The position numbers were made by a program, and so were the translations under genes. Under the pieces are notes generated by a model that saw only the letters and a list, made by a program, of their open reading frames with translations, had not been told where the DNA came from and did not search any database. From Auriscalpium vulgare (taxonomy: Eukaryota > Basidiomycota > Agaricomycetes > Russulales > Auriscalpiaceae), in assembly GCA_019915015.1 (NCBI GenBank), contig JAHBBC010000014.1, forward strand, positions 744,001 through 808,000: a stretch of 64,000 bases of DNA, written 5' to 3'. Shown in pieces: positions 11,996-22,663 of the stretch. Numbering within the stretch: the stretch's first letter is position 1; every line of letters begins with the position of its first letter.

Positions 11996-12049
11996 CGGGA
12001 CGACCGAGGTTCGTTTTTGATGCGGCCGGCTGGACTCGGCTATCACCGG
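11996..12049 (+). repeat. dispersed repeat, copy 1 (inverted copy at 17585-17640)
   Basis: About 50 bases beginning cgggacgaccgaggttcg and ending ctatcaccggc recur in reverse complement at 17585-17640 with a few substitutions and one base of length difference. The two copies face each other across 5.5 kb. Probably a small non-autonomous element or transposon end. Confidence 0.6.
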
Positions 12050-14716
12050 CCATCGGCTCCGTCGGTCCGCTCCCGGACACAGCGACTGCAAGCAGTCTGC
12101 AAGCCTTCCAGTGTACTTAGGTAGCCTCATAAAAGCATATGAAGCGGCTCTTGGGCACGGATGAAGCCACCTGGAAAGTTCCAGGCACCTGGGTGGCGGT
12201 GCCGCAGCAATGCCGCAGTGCCGAACAGACCGGCATCTGCCGAAAGGCGCGGGCGCTGCACAATACTTATACCTTGTACACCCAGTACAGTGCCAGGAAA
12301 CGCTGCGACTTGATGCAGAAGGGAGTTGCCGATTGTGAAGAGGTAATAAAGCAAGCTCGCGTTTTTGTTGCTTAATTGGCCCATTGCGGGAGTCATTTAC
12401 ATAACCAGTATACTTATACTTATTGGCATCCACATCGCGAAAAAGACCCGGGAATTCCGGGCGGTTGCAACCCGGCAAAATCGCTCGCAATCTGGTTGCG
12501 GCCCCTTGTAACCCGCGATATCGCTTGCAACCAGCACAATTGGAAAGATCTTGATAGCGTGGTTTGCAAGAGGTTTGTGTCCTGATCCCGAACAGCTTGC
12601 AGCACCCCGCGAGTCAATTGCGGTCATGTCGTGAGCATCTCGCTAGTAATTGTAACCCGTACTCAACCTTCTTGAGGCCCGGTTCATGTCAGCCGCGGCA
12701 GGTTGTCAGCGACGTCGCTCCAATCCCATTCCAGCACTTATGCGAGCATTTGCACAGCAAACAGAATGTGATATTATTTGATTATGAAATGATAATGATG
12801 AATTGTATCTAATCCTACTGACATCGACAGAGCAATCTGAAAGGATCGCGGATGGCAGGGAGGGGGTCGGAGTATCACAACTGGTGACCACCGTCGCTTG
12901 CTCCGCGGGCTGCTCCCTCAGCAGGCATGTTGTCGGCAGCACACGTTGTCGGCAGCGCGCATCTTGGATGACAAGCACGCTCCTGATACTTGAGAGCTCA
13001 GTTGTCGTCGAGAATGCAGAACCTGAAACAGCGGGTAATGGTTATCGAACATGACAAGGCCACATGAATGCGGAGAATCTACTTACCGCGGAAACATTAC
13101 TGGATCCAGCGGACCGAAGCTTGACAACATTTGCTGGGGCCGATCGCATCACTCGTCATCAGTGCTGTAGCTGACAAGCGAGACTATGGAGCGAGACAAT
13201 CAGCGAGACTAAGAAGCGAGCTGCCCGAGAGTCCGAGCTGAGCAGTAAGCGAAGACCATAGTGAATGCCAGAAGAAGCCCTCAAAGGAAACCGACTAAGT
13301 CGTAGCTGTCTGGTCCATGCGCTCGTTCCCAGACGAAGACCGGCCAATCTTTGGCTACTGTCCCGGTCGGCGCAAGAGGACGACAGATGTGAGGCGTTCG
13401 GACCGTTGACAAGTGATGTGCGGCCGGGTGGGGATGTTGCGGAAGGAGCCGTCTACATGATGAGGAGGGGAAAGGAGAAAGGAGGGGGAAATAGTGCAGT
13501 CTCAGCGCCATCAGGCTTTATGCTCGGCACAATTTGTCTGCGCTGATGGAATTCAGTCGGCGAGATTCGGGCAACTCGGTCGTTATGGAGACCCCAATCC
13601 CGACCCCGAGATTGCGCGGACCATGGCATCCTGTCCAGCCAGTGGTGTCCACGAGCGCACGACTCGTGAGTCCCAGATATATGTACTAGATGTATATCAT
13701 GTAAGTGACATACCTGTTCACATTGGAAGGCGGCCCACGACGACTCGAAGCACTAGCTACCTGTATGAAGGCGGGACACCTCCTCCGAGTCTGCGTAGAG
13801 ATAGAGATACCATACAAGCACAATACATATTGTAGCCCTCACCAAGTAGGAGAGAAGCACGAGCTGGGGGAGGCCGGGAGCGCGTTGTTGGTGAAGTTCG
13901 TCTCCAAGTTGGCTGCAAGTCACGCCGGTGCCAGTGGCAGTGCTCGAGTGGGGAATAGCCTTGCAAGGTTGTTGCGAGAGACTCCAAGAGACCGTAAGCA
14001 ATATGATCACCTGTATGGGTTGCGAGCGGACTACGACTGTGCTACGACATGCTTGCGATCAACTCGCGACCGGTCGCGAGAGCCTCACAACCTGGCAAAA
14101 TCCCTCTACAGGTTACAATTCGCACGGTCTGGCACAATCCGGCAAAATCGCGGCGCCCTTTCTGCGATGCCAACTGAATGATAGACAGGTACTACACAGA
14201 CATGCACGACACGATCCTGTCGAGCTATATGCTCATTTCCCGGTGCACATCAGCCTCACGCGCCGAGCATTTGCAGTCGCGCGCGCGATGCGCACCCGGA
14301 ATGAGACACAATACAAAGTATCCTCCAGGCTCAGCCCGTCACGGTGGCTTCCCCAGCTGCCTGTCGCAACGCTGCGCGCGCCGTGGTTATTGATTCGCGC
14401 ACTCTGCCTGGAATTGGTGTCCAGGTAGTGTACGCGTATTGATATTTTTTCATGTGCATGCCATGCCAGGCGGCATGATATTGCAAGCGGACTGCATCCG
14501 TGTCCTCCGAGTCGCGGAAGGGATGCATGCCCTGTAGTGACATGGAAGCATGCGCGCAGAGTCGAGAGCGCGGTGCCGGTCAGACCATAAATGTAAGCGC
14601 ATGAAAGTAATGATAGGCAGAGTAAAGAGTCTGCATAAAATCTCGAACCGACACAGCACATCGGCCCCAAATGTCCGGCGGCGGGTAGGTCAGGGTATTG
14701 GGAAGGCCCTGGTCTG

Positions 14717-14767
14717 TCCGGAGCTGGTCCTTTCTCCGGTGAGATCCCGACGTGTCCGGAGCTGGGC
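14717..14767 (+). repeat. direct pair of gtccggagctgg, inverted at 15537
   Basis: gtccggagctgg occurs near 14717 and again near 14755; its reverse complement ccagctccggac occurs near 15538. Neighbouring words (aatgtccgg, gaggatgcccgg) are also shared in inverted order between 14660-14770 and 15530-15665. These degenerate inverted stretches flank the small gene at 15058-15372. Confidence 0.4.
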
Positions 14768-14904
14768 AGCTGGGCCCTTTGTTTGGTGTCCGACACATAG
14801 CCAAACAACGCGCGACGCGTCCCCAAGTCGTGATCCCGCCTACTCCGCCGTCACCCCAAGCGTTGCCTTCCCGACCCCGTGCGAAAGCTGGGGATGGGGG
14901 TGCA

Positions 14905-14911
14905 TATATAA
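14905..14911 (+). promoter_or_regulatory. TATA box of the small CaaX gene
   Basis: TATATAA stands 147 bases upstream of the ATG at 15058 and is followed by a C/T-rich stretch (14940-15000), the common core-promoter layout of basidiomycete genes. Confidence 0.5.
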
Positions 14912-15057
14912 CGTTGTGCGTCGCCCATTCAGCTCGCTCGCTCCTTTCCCCGCTTCCCCCATCTCCCCCGCGACCGCTCCCGAGTCCCCCTCGTGTTGCC
15001 CTCGCGCGCTATACATTCAAAGTGAGCGGTTGACTCGTATCAGCTAGCAGGAGCTTC

Positions 15058-15372
15058 ATGTTGGACACTTTGTCTCAGGACGCGCAACCGATCATCTGCC
15101 TCGGACTGCGAGACTCGTCGAGAGGTACGTGCTGTGTCGAGTAATGTTGTATCCGAAGGCCGCTAACTCCTGCTTGCTCCAGTGTATGTGCACCCGCGTG
15201 CGACATCCAAGGTGAGTAACAGTGCCTCGTAGACTGCGCAAACTCACTTTCTCCTTCGTAGTCCACCAAAGTCCGCTTGCGCACGAGCCGCTGGTATGCA
15301 CTCACACTGTCCTTTGCTCCTGCATCACTTAAACTGTCGGTCAACAGGCTGGGCACTTGCATTGCTGTATAG
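15058..15372 (+). CDS. 50-residue protein ending in a CaaX box
   Basis: Four short exons (15058-15124, 15183-15211, 15262-15293, 15348-15372) separated by introns of 58, 50 and 54 bases join in frame to 153 bases, 50 residues plus stop. All donors and acceptors are canonical (gtacgt, gtgagt, gtatgc; cag, tag, cag), and the first intron has a perfect ctaac branch site. The product starts MLDTLSQDAQPIICLG, has a basic middle and ends SRWLGTCIAV. The last four residues, C-I-A-V, form a CaaX prenylation box, as in basidiomycete mating pheromone precursors, which are also of this size. Against that: no clear acidic/arginine processing site, valine in the last place is unusual, and pheromone genes rarely have three introns. 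No family is recognised; the spliced transcript is more certain than its function. Confidence 0.45.
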
Positions 15373-16239
15373 AGGGCCCGGTGCATCGTGTATATAGTCT
15401 TTGTCGTAGCCCTGTAATATGTAGCTAGAATAAATTGAGAATATATGCGCCCTCATGAGCATAATTCGAGCGAAAATGACCAAAATATTAGGAACAGCAA
15501 GCAAAGCCCTGACCAGATCCTGACCTGCGCCCCGTTGACCAGCTCCGGACATCCTCTGGACACGCGGAAAGCCCTGAGGATGCCCAGAGGATGCCCGGAC
15601 CTGCACAGGTACGGGCAAACTCAGGACATATGGAATGCCCCGAGGATATCCGGCGTCGGACATTGGACCCGAGGTCCTGTGCGAGCTCATCGAGCGCAAG
15701 CGTCACGGTCACTGCCCTGGGAACACCGGGCCCGGGCTTGACATGCATCCTTGCGCAGCCAACCGTACATGCATACACTGTGCATTCCTCTGTCGGCGTG
15801 CTTCCCAGTGCTGTGCATACATGCTTGCAGACACGATGCCGCAACGATGCCGGGAATTCCGCATGTGCAATCATTGTGTCCACTGGCCAGCGCGTGCGGA
15901 ATCTTCGTTGACCTTGGCAAGCTCATGCGGTTGCATGCACACCGCGCCCATTGTCGAGGTTTTCAAGACCAGAGCATTGGACGCACGGATGTTGCGAGCA
16001 CGGGAATATGCAGTGCGTGCGCGCTGGTTGCATGCCGCCAGCATAAAACACAGAAATGACTTGGTCATCAGGAGATATACATGAGGAGGTCCTGCAGTGT
16101 TGAGAAGGCGCACTTATTTGTACCCTTGTCATTGTCCACACATAGACCACTTGCCTGAGTTGCTGGTCATAGACTGTCTGGCAAGCAAACATTCAGAAAA
16201 GCACTGGCAAACAGCTACGTAAAATACTTCGTCGAGCGT
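15373..16239. other. no gene seen
   Basis: Bases 15373-15440 look like a 3' end (tgtaatat, aataaattg). The rest holds the inverted repeat words named above and many ttgcatgc/catgcatgc words, but no coding pattern. Confidence 0.4.
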
Positions 16240-16703
16240 GTGACTACAAGTGGTTAATCGTGATTGAATGCTTGACCTGGATGAGCACGTGTCTGAAACC
16301 CGGATAGAGCAGCAAAATGGTGGTCCTTCGGCCGCTTGGCGGGGTAGTACACATTGCAGGTGCGTGCTCGGGCTGCCAATGCGCCATGAGCGGCTTGCAG
16401 TCGCACACACAGATGCAGCAGCGTAGACTCCGGGCCTGCGTGGCACACTCGACAGTGTGGAACGTGGCCGTGTACCGCATGCAGCATGTCCCCGAGCCTG
16501 TGTCGCGCGCGGGCCAGTCCTCTTGCAATGTGCACCATGAGCAGCAAGCGGGGGTGCAGTTTTGATGCAGTAGAAGCTTGCAATTGGTCTCTGTGGGTGC
16601 GCGAGGTATATGCCATTGATAGCAGGGCACAGGTGACTAGTAATTTGATTGATGTGGTGCACACCTGCATTGGCCAGCTTGGCCTTGCGCGCCCGTCCCT
16701 CAC
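16240..16703 (-). pseudogene. probable LINE-type retroelement C-terminal remnant
   Basis: One minus frame reads LLLMVHIARGLARARHRLG, then HCRVCHAGPESTLLHLC and later YPAKRPKDHH. This is similar to the C-terminal zinc-binding tail of fungal non-LTR reverse transcriptases (hydrophobic block, CxxC, PExxxH). A second frame continues with LLLYPGFRHVLIQVKHS, so at least one frame change is present. No reverse transcriptase core is found nearby. A chance resemblance remains possible. Confidence 0.35.
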
Positions 16704-16809
16704 CTAGTACTACTTCATGTGCTCATACTACCCCACCACACACGTCAGCTGCATAGCATCGCGACTGGGCTGCGACATAGGCCGCAACATCATGAGAGAG
16801 AGGCAGCCC

Positions 16810-17480
16810 CTCGGAAATTCGAAGCCCTAGCGTGACGAGAGCTGCAGCACAATCTTCGAGTTTGCCATGAGCGATGAGCACTGTGCACATCATACCACCG
16901 TCCATCAGCCGCCAGGATAAAGAAAGGCAGCGCGCACGCTGGTCGCTGGGCCGGCATGGCGATGTTGTCGACCGCGTATTGTTGTAATCGTCTGAGTAGA
17001 TACGCTTGATGGCCTGGTCACAGGTGATGCTCGCGTCGGGGTCGTCGACCGCGCCGTGCCCGCAAATGAGCAGCTGCGGCGTGTCCTCCTCCTTGTAGTT
17101 CCCGCTCTTGCGCAGCAGCTCGCGAAGTTTAGTTGATCACATCCGGAGTGCCCTTTGACGGGTCGAAGCGCGCGATCTGGACGTACTCGTGCAGAACTCC
17201 ATGTAGTGCTGCGAGTCCCACAGGCTCAGCTTCTTGTTCAGCCCGTCGAGTCTGTCGTTGTGCGCACGTGTGTCAGCTTCTGAGTTCGTCAGCGCAGGAT
17301 GGGGACCCGACACCAGTCCGTCCGAGTCGCGGCGCCGTCGTCGGCCGGGCAGCGCGACCTTCAGTCGCTCTGTGGCGTGCGCATCACTAATGCTAGCCGC
17401 TGGATCGCGCTGAAGTCACGCTGGAGTCGTGCACGATCGTCAATGCGCCGTTCGAGGCCGCGTGTCACGCCGTGTGCGTG
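16810..17480 (-). pseudogene. decayed trehalose phosphorylase (GT4 family)
   Basis: Several minus-strand pieces in different frames match the fungal enzyme that splits trehalose with phosphate: DRLDGLNKKLSLWDSQHYM (17195-17254), YVQIARFDPSKGTPDVIN followed by a stop (about 17135-17195), LRELLRKSGNYKEEDTPQLL then ICGHGAVDDPDAS (17028-17130), and MANSKIVLQLSSR, an in-frame stop, then GFEF (16816-16870). The GT4 nucleotide/phosphate-site glutamate segment (normally R-E-G-F-E) is broken by that stop. Frameshifts, at least two stops and missing stretches show a dead copy; a functional gene is presumably elsewhere in the genome. Confidence 0.72.
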
Positions 17481-17584
17481 CTGTTGATGCATGCATGGGT
17501 AGCTGTGGTTGAGCTGTGGGACTGGGAGGGCGGGGCTGCAACTGCAAGAGGTGGTCGTGATGTATGTAAGCGGCCGTGCCGAAA

Positions 17585-17640
17585 GCCGGTGATAGCCGGG
17601 GCCGGCTGGCCGCATCAAAACGAACCTCGGTCGTCCCGTC
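17585..17640 (-). repeat. dispersed repeat, copy 2
   Basis: Reverse complement of 11996-12049 with few mismatches; lies just upstream (on the minus strand) of the trehalose phosphorylase relic. Confidence 0.6.
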
Positions 17641-19113
17641 AACCGTAGATGTCCCATCAACTATAATAAATGAACTCGATTCCCGAGTTGCCCGAGACAA
17701 GTGGGACATCTGATTGGTCGGCCAAGAATATCACTGACTTCTGCGAGCGGGCGCCTGTTTCATGTTCGCTTCCTCCGTCCTATCCTGCGCCTCTGGCATA
17801 ACATGTTTTCGCCGCCTCGGTCACCCATACCCGCCTCTCTTCGTACTAATTAGTATCCCACAGTGACCCCGCCAAGCTGGACATTGTATATCGACATGCT
17901 CAGAATCCCGGCTTGCTCTATGTAACCTCCGTATCCGTGTTCACTTTCGTATTGACAGGTCGCAGTATCACTAGCACTCTCCGGAAACCAAGACGGCGAG
18001 CAATCCATCCGCCCTGCATGCTGCCTCCAGGCTCAACTATTGTGCTGTCTTTCCCGTGATCAACTGTCGGAGGCCAGGCACCTGTTACACGACGGGGTAG
18101 GCGTCTCCGTTCTCATTTGCAGACGCACAGGGCTGACGGGTTGACTGAGATAGGCTGGATACAGGACAGTGCCGACCTAAATGACTGCTTACGAATATCC
18201 GCTGAGCTACGCATCATACCCGCACTGTAGTACGTGCCCGAAGCTTGCCATTGTGAACTCATGGGTGCGTCTACCTCAGACTCTCCTCCCACACTGCACT
18301 AATATGTAGGTGGGAACATCAAGCAAGCCTGCCATCAACCTCGCAACCTGTGTTCTCGGCCCCGCCGGCGCTCGCCGCGAACCAGGTTCATTTGCCGTCT
18401 CGAGATTTCGACCGAAATGTGCCCGATAGTACTATCCGCTGACTGTCTCTAGCTTGCTTCATGTGTATATAGGCTTCATGGCACGGGTCACGGAAGCTGC
18501 CCATCGGTAGATGGGCAGCGGAAGTGGCCCAATGGTTGATGCAGACATGGTCTATGCGGGGCAAAAAAGAGTGGTTACCACACCGCGGCTCTCCTATCTT
18601 TATGCGCTGCGAATTCTGCAGCTGGTGCAATATGCCCAGATCGCGAGTAAATCACGTCATCCAGCCACACTATGTCGCGGTCATGGGCTAGTGATAGTGG
18701 GAAGGGCGAGAGCTGAGCCTGTGATGTTTTCTTCATATGCGGACGGCGCCATGTCAGAAAGCGAGAGTAGGAACAGAGGACGCTCACGGAAAGCGCGGCG
18801 CAGCATGCGAACGGAACGCGACACACGCGAGGGCCACCGGCCACTTCGGCTAGATCTGCCTCGACTCGGAATGCAACTCGAATGTACAGTGAACTGATAC
18901 CTCGTGCATCAATATTCAAATATTAAAGCCCAAGACGCGCAGTCGAGGCTCGGCCCAAGCTTGGCCATCCTTGGCCGCAGGGGGGCGTACTGTAGTATTA
19001 CTAGTAAATGTCACACTGCGCCGCAGCCCAGTTGGCCCCGGTATGCCAGCGTCGTTCGCTGTCGCTCCTACTTATTTAAACCCGTTCTCAATGCAGCATT
19101 TTACCCATCCATC
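17641..19113. other. intergenic, no gene recognised
   Basis: Bases 17720-18380 are unusually poor in open frames. The open frames at 18388-18919 overlap on both strands and look like nothing known. The last 100 bases before 19114 are the cofilin promoter (ttatttaaa near 19071). Confidence 0.5.
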
Positions 19114-19703
19114 ATGGTCTGCACCCTATGTCTCCACCAGTTTCTCGTCGCTGACCTCCCTCCAGTCATCAGGCGTCGCCGTGAACCCAGAGTGCCTCGA
19201 TACCTTCCAGGTGCTCAAGCTCGGCAAGAAGCTCAAATACATCATCTACGCGGTCAGCAACGATCATACAGAGATCGTTGTTGTCAAGACCTCCGAGAGC
19301 GCGAGTTACGACGAGTTCCTCGCAGACCTCCCCGCGGCCGATTGCCGTTGGGCGGTGTACGACTTTCAATTCGAGAAGGAGGGCGGCGGCAAGCGGAACA
19401 AGATCTGCTTTTACTCGTGGTAAGTGCACGCCGCTGGGTGCCAGTCAGTGGTGAGTCGTCACTAATCGCATGTGCTGCCCAGGGCTCCCGACGATGCGAA
19501 GATCAAGGCAAAGATGCTGTTTGCCTCCTCTTCAGACGCTCTGCGGCGCGCTCTAGTGGGGATTGCCGCGGAATTCCAGGGCAGTGAGCACAGCGAAGTC
19601 AGCTACGAAAGTGGTACGTCCTTCTGTGCAGAAAGAATTGCCCCCATTGACCGTTCTCTCGTTCACCGCCCCAGTGCTAGACAAGGTCTCGCGCGGCAAC
19701 TGA
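19114..19703 (+). CDS. COF1: cofilin (ADF/cofilin actin-severing protein)
   Basis: Cofilin severs and depolymerises actin filaments and is essential for endocytosis and polar growth. Exons 19114-19116, 19166-19419, 19483-19613 and 19675-19703 add to 417 bases, 138 residues. Exon 1 is the ATG alone; exon 2 starts [20 protein letters not shown] and includes [18 protein letters not shown] and [13 protein letters not shown]; exon 3 has the actin-binding long helix [20 protein letters not shown] then [13 protein letters not shown]; exon 4 ends VLDKVSRGN. The conserved N-terminal serine that is phosphorylated in other cofilins is present directly after Met. The protein has the normal length of the fungal family, and it is convergent with the P450 gene. 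Confidence 0.95.
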
Positions 19704-19993
19704 TTCTAGCGTTGCGCTGCCCGCCGCCGCCTGTGCGGCTAGACAAATAGGCGTAGCTACATAGTGTCCAGAATGTTGTATCATCGCGTCGTTGCGAACG
19801 AGCTCCGAGACTCTTGTGAATTCTGATGTGTTGGTACAGTGTCGCTGTGTCAGAATTATAGCATTGTCGAGCCTTATAAACTTCTCATGAAATTGCGGTT
19901 ATAGAAGGCAGCTTTCTTTTGAGTATATGATGCAGTATACGATACATGAGTCTGGAACAAAATGCAGGCAGGCTAATGTCTATAGGGTTGACT

Positions 19994-21951
19994 TCAATGC
20001 GCGAGGAGATCCTTCTCCTCGGCCAGGATGGCTGGTGCCTCCGGGAAACGGGGTGTGACGCTGCATGGGAACGGTACGGGCCGTCTGTAACGCGAATTAG
20101 CACCATGATACCTCAAAGGAGCAGAGGCGACTTACACTACCAGCCCGTCCTCGACCCAGCCATCCACATCAATTTCGATCTTCCTCCCCTGCGCGTCCTT
20201 CGCATGCTCGATGTTCGTCGCCCACAGCAGAACCGCAATATCGATGAAGAGCGAGTTGTTCGCGACGTGCTTGCCGACACACACACGGCGCCCAAACCCG
20301 TACGTCACGTGGCCCTCCTCCTTCGTGTCCGCGGGGCCCGCCTTCACGTTGCCCTTCTCGTCGATGAAGCGCGCGGGGTTGAAGTGGTGCGCGTCCTCGC
20401 CGTACAGCTCCGGGTCACGGTTCAGCGCCCACACGTTCGCCATGCAGATCGTGCCCGCGGGGATGAACATGCCCTCGTACCAGTCGTCCTCGGTCGAGCG
20501 GTGCGGGAGCCCGACGGGGTCGACGGGCCGCCAGCGCAGAGCCTCCTTGACCATCGCGCGAATGTACGGCAAATGCGGGAGGTCGGCGAAGGTCGGCATG
20601 CGGGTGCGTCCGACGACGGTATCGAGCTCGGCTTGCGCACGCTTCTGGGTCTCGGGATAGGCGAGCATGGCGAGCTGCCACCAAGCCATGACGGCAGAGG
20701 TCGTCTCGGCGCCAGCAGCACTGGTGAAGAGTGTCAGGACGAAGGGTGCGGGAAGTATGTCAGTTGCAGACGTACTACATGGTCGCGGCCAGCCACGAGT
20801 TCTCGCGCACAGAGAGCTGATTGCGCTCGGCGCCTTTGATCAAAGACGCGCTGAGACTCGGGCGGTCGATGCCGTTTGCCTGCACTACGCGTCAGAGGTT
20901 GACGGATGCATCAGCATTGATCTACTCACAAGCTGCTTCCCAACGTTGTTGAAGAGTCCCTCGAACATCACGGAGTCCTTCGCGTACCATTCTTCCGCCT
21001 CACGCTTCCACTTCGCAAACCTGGTCGCTAGATCAGGTTCCGTGTCTCAGGATGCGAAAGGGTTCGTAACTCTCTTACCTGCTAGGGATGTACATCATCC
21101 AGGGCAGGAACTCGACAAGGTGTGAACCAGGTAGGGCAGCGCGAGTGAGGCGCGCAACGAAGTCATTCACGTCCTTCACGCTTGCGTCGTCCTCAGAGTG
21201 CACTGTGGGCGTATCGTACGTGATGGACATGACCATGGATGCCGCAGTGCGGCGGAGGTGCTTGTCCCAAGACAGAGGAGTGTCCAGCATTCCCACAGCC
21301 AACAGGACAGCCTCGTACAGCTGCGTGGCCATGAAGTGCTCCGCGACTCCGCGATTCAAGCCCTCATGAGATGCCTTGCGCATGCGACGCCATCTGCAGA
21401 TATCGTTAACGTTGGCCATGATCGACTAGAAACTGAACACACAGGTTGCCATAGCTCTGGAAGACCATAGCCATACCCCCAGTCAGAATCCCCGCCGCCA
21501 CAACATTATGAGGGCGGTCGGAGTAGATGCCCGCGCGCCGATCGAGGAGATCGCCAGCCGCCTTCTGCGTGCCCAGCACGACAATCGGCTGGCCCAACGC
21601 ACTCAAGTAGATGACATCACCTGCGAATCCCGTTAAGCCCACCTCGACCCTGAACGAAAAAGGTAGTTACGCACCGTATTGTTTTTTCCACTTGGTGAAC
21701 GCGAGCCACTGCTTGTCGCGCAAATCGAGCGCGTTTCCAAGGATCGGCAGGCCGCGCGGGCCCGGCGGGAGCTTGCGGTACGGGCTAGTGAGGTAGCGCA
21801 CCAAGAACAGAGCGGCAAGGGCGCCCGCGACGCCGAGCACCGAAACCTGGTTTTGTTGAGCCAGGGCGACGAGGGCCGCTGGTGTCAGGGCCGCCGTGTC
21901 GAGCGTGAACGGAAGCGGGACAGAGAAGATAGTGGGCTGTGCGTTGGCCAT
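19994..21951 (-). CDS. cytochrome P450 monooxygenase
   Basis: A heme-thiolate monooxygenase anchored in the ER. Exon 1 has a hydrophobic N-terminal anchor (VSVLGVAGALAALFLVRYL), then the hinge KLPPGPRGLPILGNALDL. Further exons give the I-helix AGAETTSAVMAWW, the K-helix EALR in VKEALRWRP, the FNPARF (PERF-like) block and the heme loop YGFGRRVCVGKHVAN, whose cysteine binds iron; the usual first phenylalanine and following proline are Y and V. The last exon, after an intron at about 20084-20137, encodes PVPFPCSVTPRFPEAP and stops at 19994-19996. Introns are numerous (eight or more). It resembles basidiomycete P450s annotated O-methylsterigmatocystin oxidoreductase-like, but the substrate is unknown. 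No P450 reductase or cluster partner is adjacent. Confidence 0.92.
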
Positions 21952-22663
21952 GGCGTCCAGGGAACTCGGTTACGCGCGCGAAGGGGGGGATTTGGACGGC
22001 AAGGCGTCGGAGGCGGGTCCAGCGGGCTATTTACGAGGAATGGGGACAGAGGCCGGAGGCGAGCCTGGCTGCGCGAAGGGACTGTCGAGACCTACGACAC
22101 TGTTCGGGACCTTACATATCTCCAAATTGCACGGCGCACGGACAGTCTTGCGATCTCTTCGGCTGCATGACAGGCTTCGCTGCATGAGTCGCAGGGACCC
22201 GAGGCCGGCGCGAGATGCAAGCGACGGCATGGTGGAACCGTAAGTATACGCCTGGGATTCATCAGATTGCAGTTGAGAAGAGGAATCGCTTGATGCAAAC
22301 CTGTGTACATGGGCGTTTCCTCCGTGCCCGTCGTCCCGAACTCGTACTCAACCCGATGGCTTACGTATGCACGTGGTATCGAAGCGAGCTCGTGGAGGCT
22401 CCTGGGGTCTTCGCGGGGGTTGTGAAGCATCGTGGCGGGCACGGAAGGGTGCATGCAAGAATATCGCGAGTGGAAGGAGGAGAGTGGAAGGAGGCTGAGA
22501 GTGGAAGGAGGAGAGTGAGTGTCAGTGCCACGTGCGCACCCGGATATGAAGGCATCTATGACTTGAGCTTCGACCAGTGTCACTCTGCACTCGGGATCCT
22601 GAAGGTGAGCATATGTATGGTTCTCAGCGTATTGCGTCCTGACTTCTCTGAGTAGGCTGCAAC
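21952..22663. other. divergent promoter region of P450 and F-box-like gene
   Basis: About 710 bases between two divergent starts. Open frames on both strands overlap and none is recognised. It holds a short tandem repeat at 22469-22517. Confidence 0.5.
22469..22517 (+). repeat. short purine-rich tandem repeat
   Basis: The word gagtggaaggagg occurs three times with spacers gagag and ctga, making a purine-only block upstream of the F-box-like gene. Confidence 0.7.

Larger units (their letters stand above)
11588..14904. other. gene-poor repeat-rich stretch
   Basis: No protein family is recognisable in any frame. Bases 12460-12545 and 14090-14160 share the motifs gcaaaatc, caacccgg/caacctgg and ttgcaacc. 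Bases 12180-12250 repeat tgccgcag. Bases 11690-11850 contain ctacttg words like those reversed at 4700-4880. The composition suggests old transposon debris. Confidence 0.5.
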
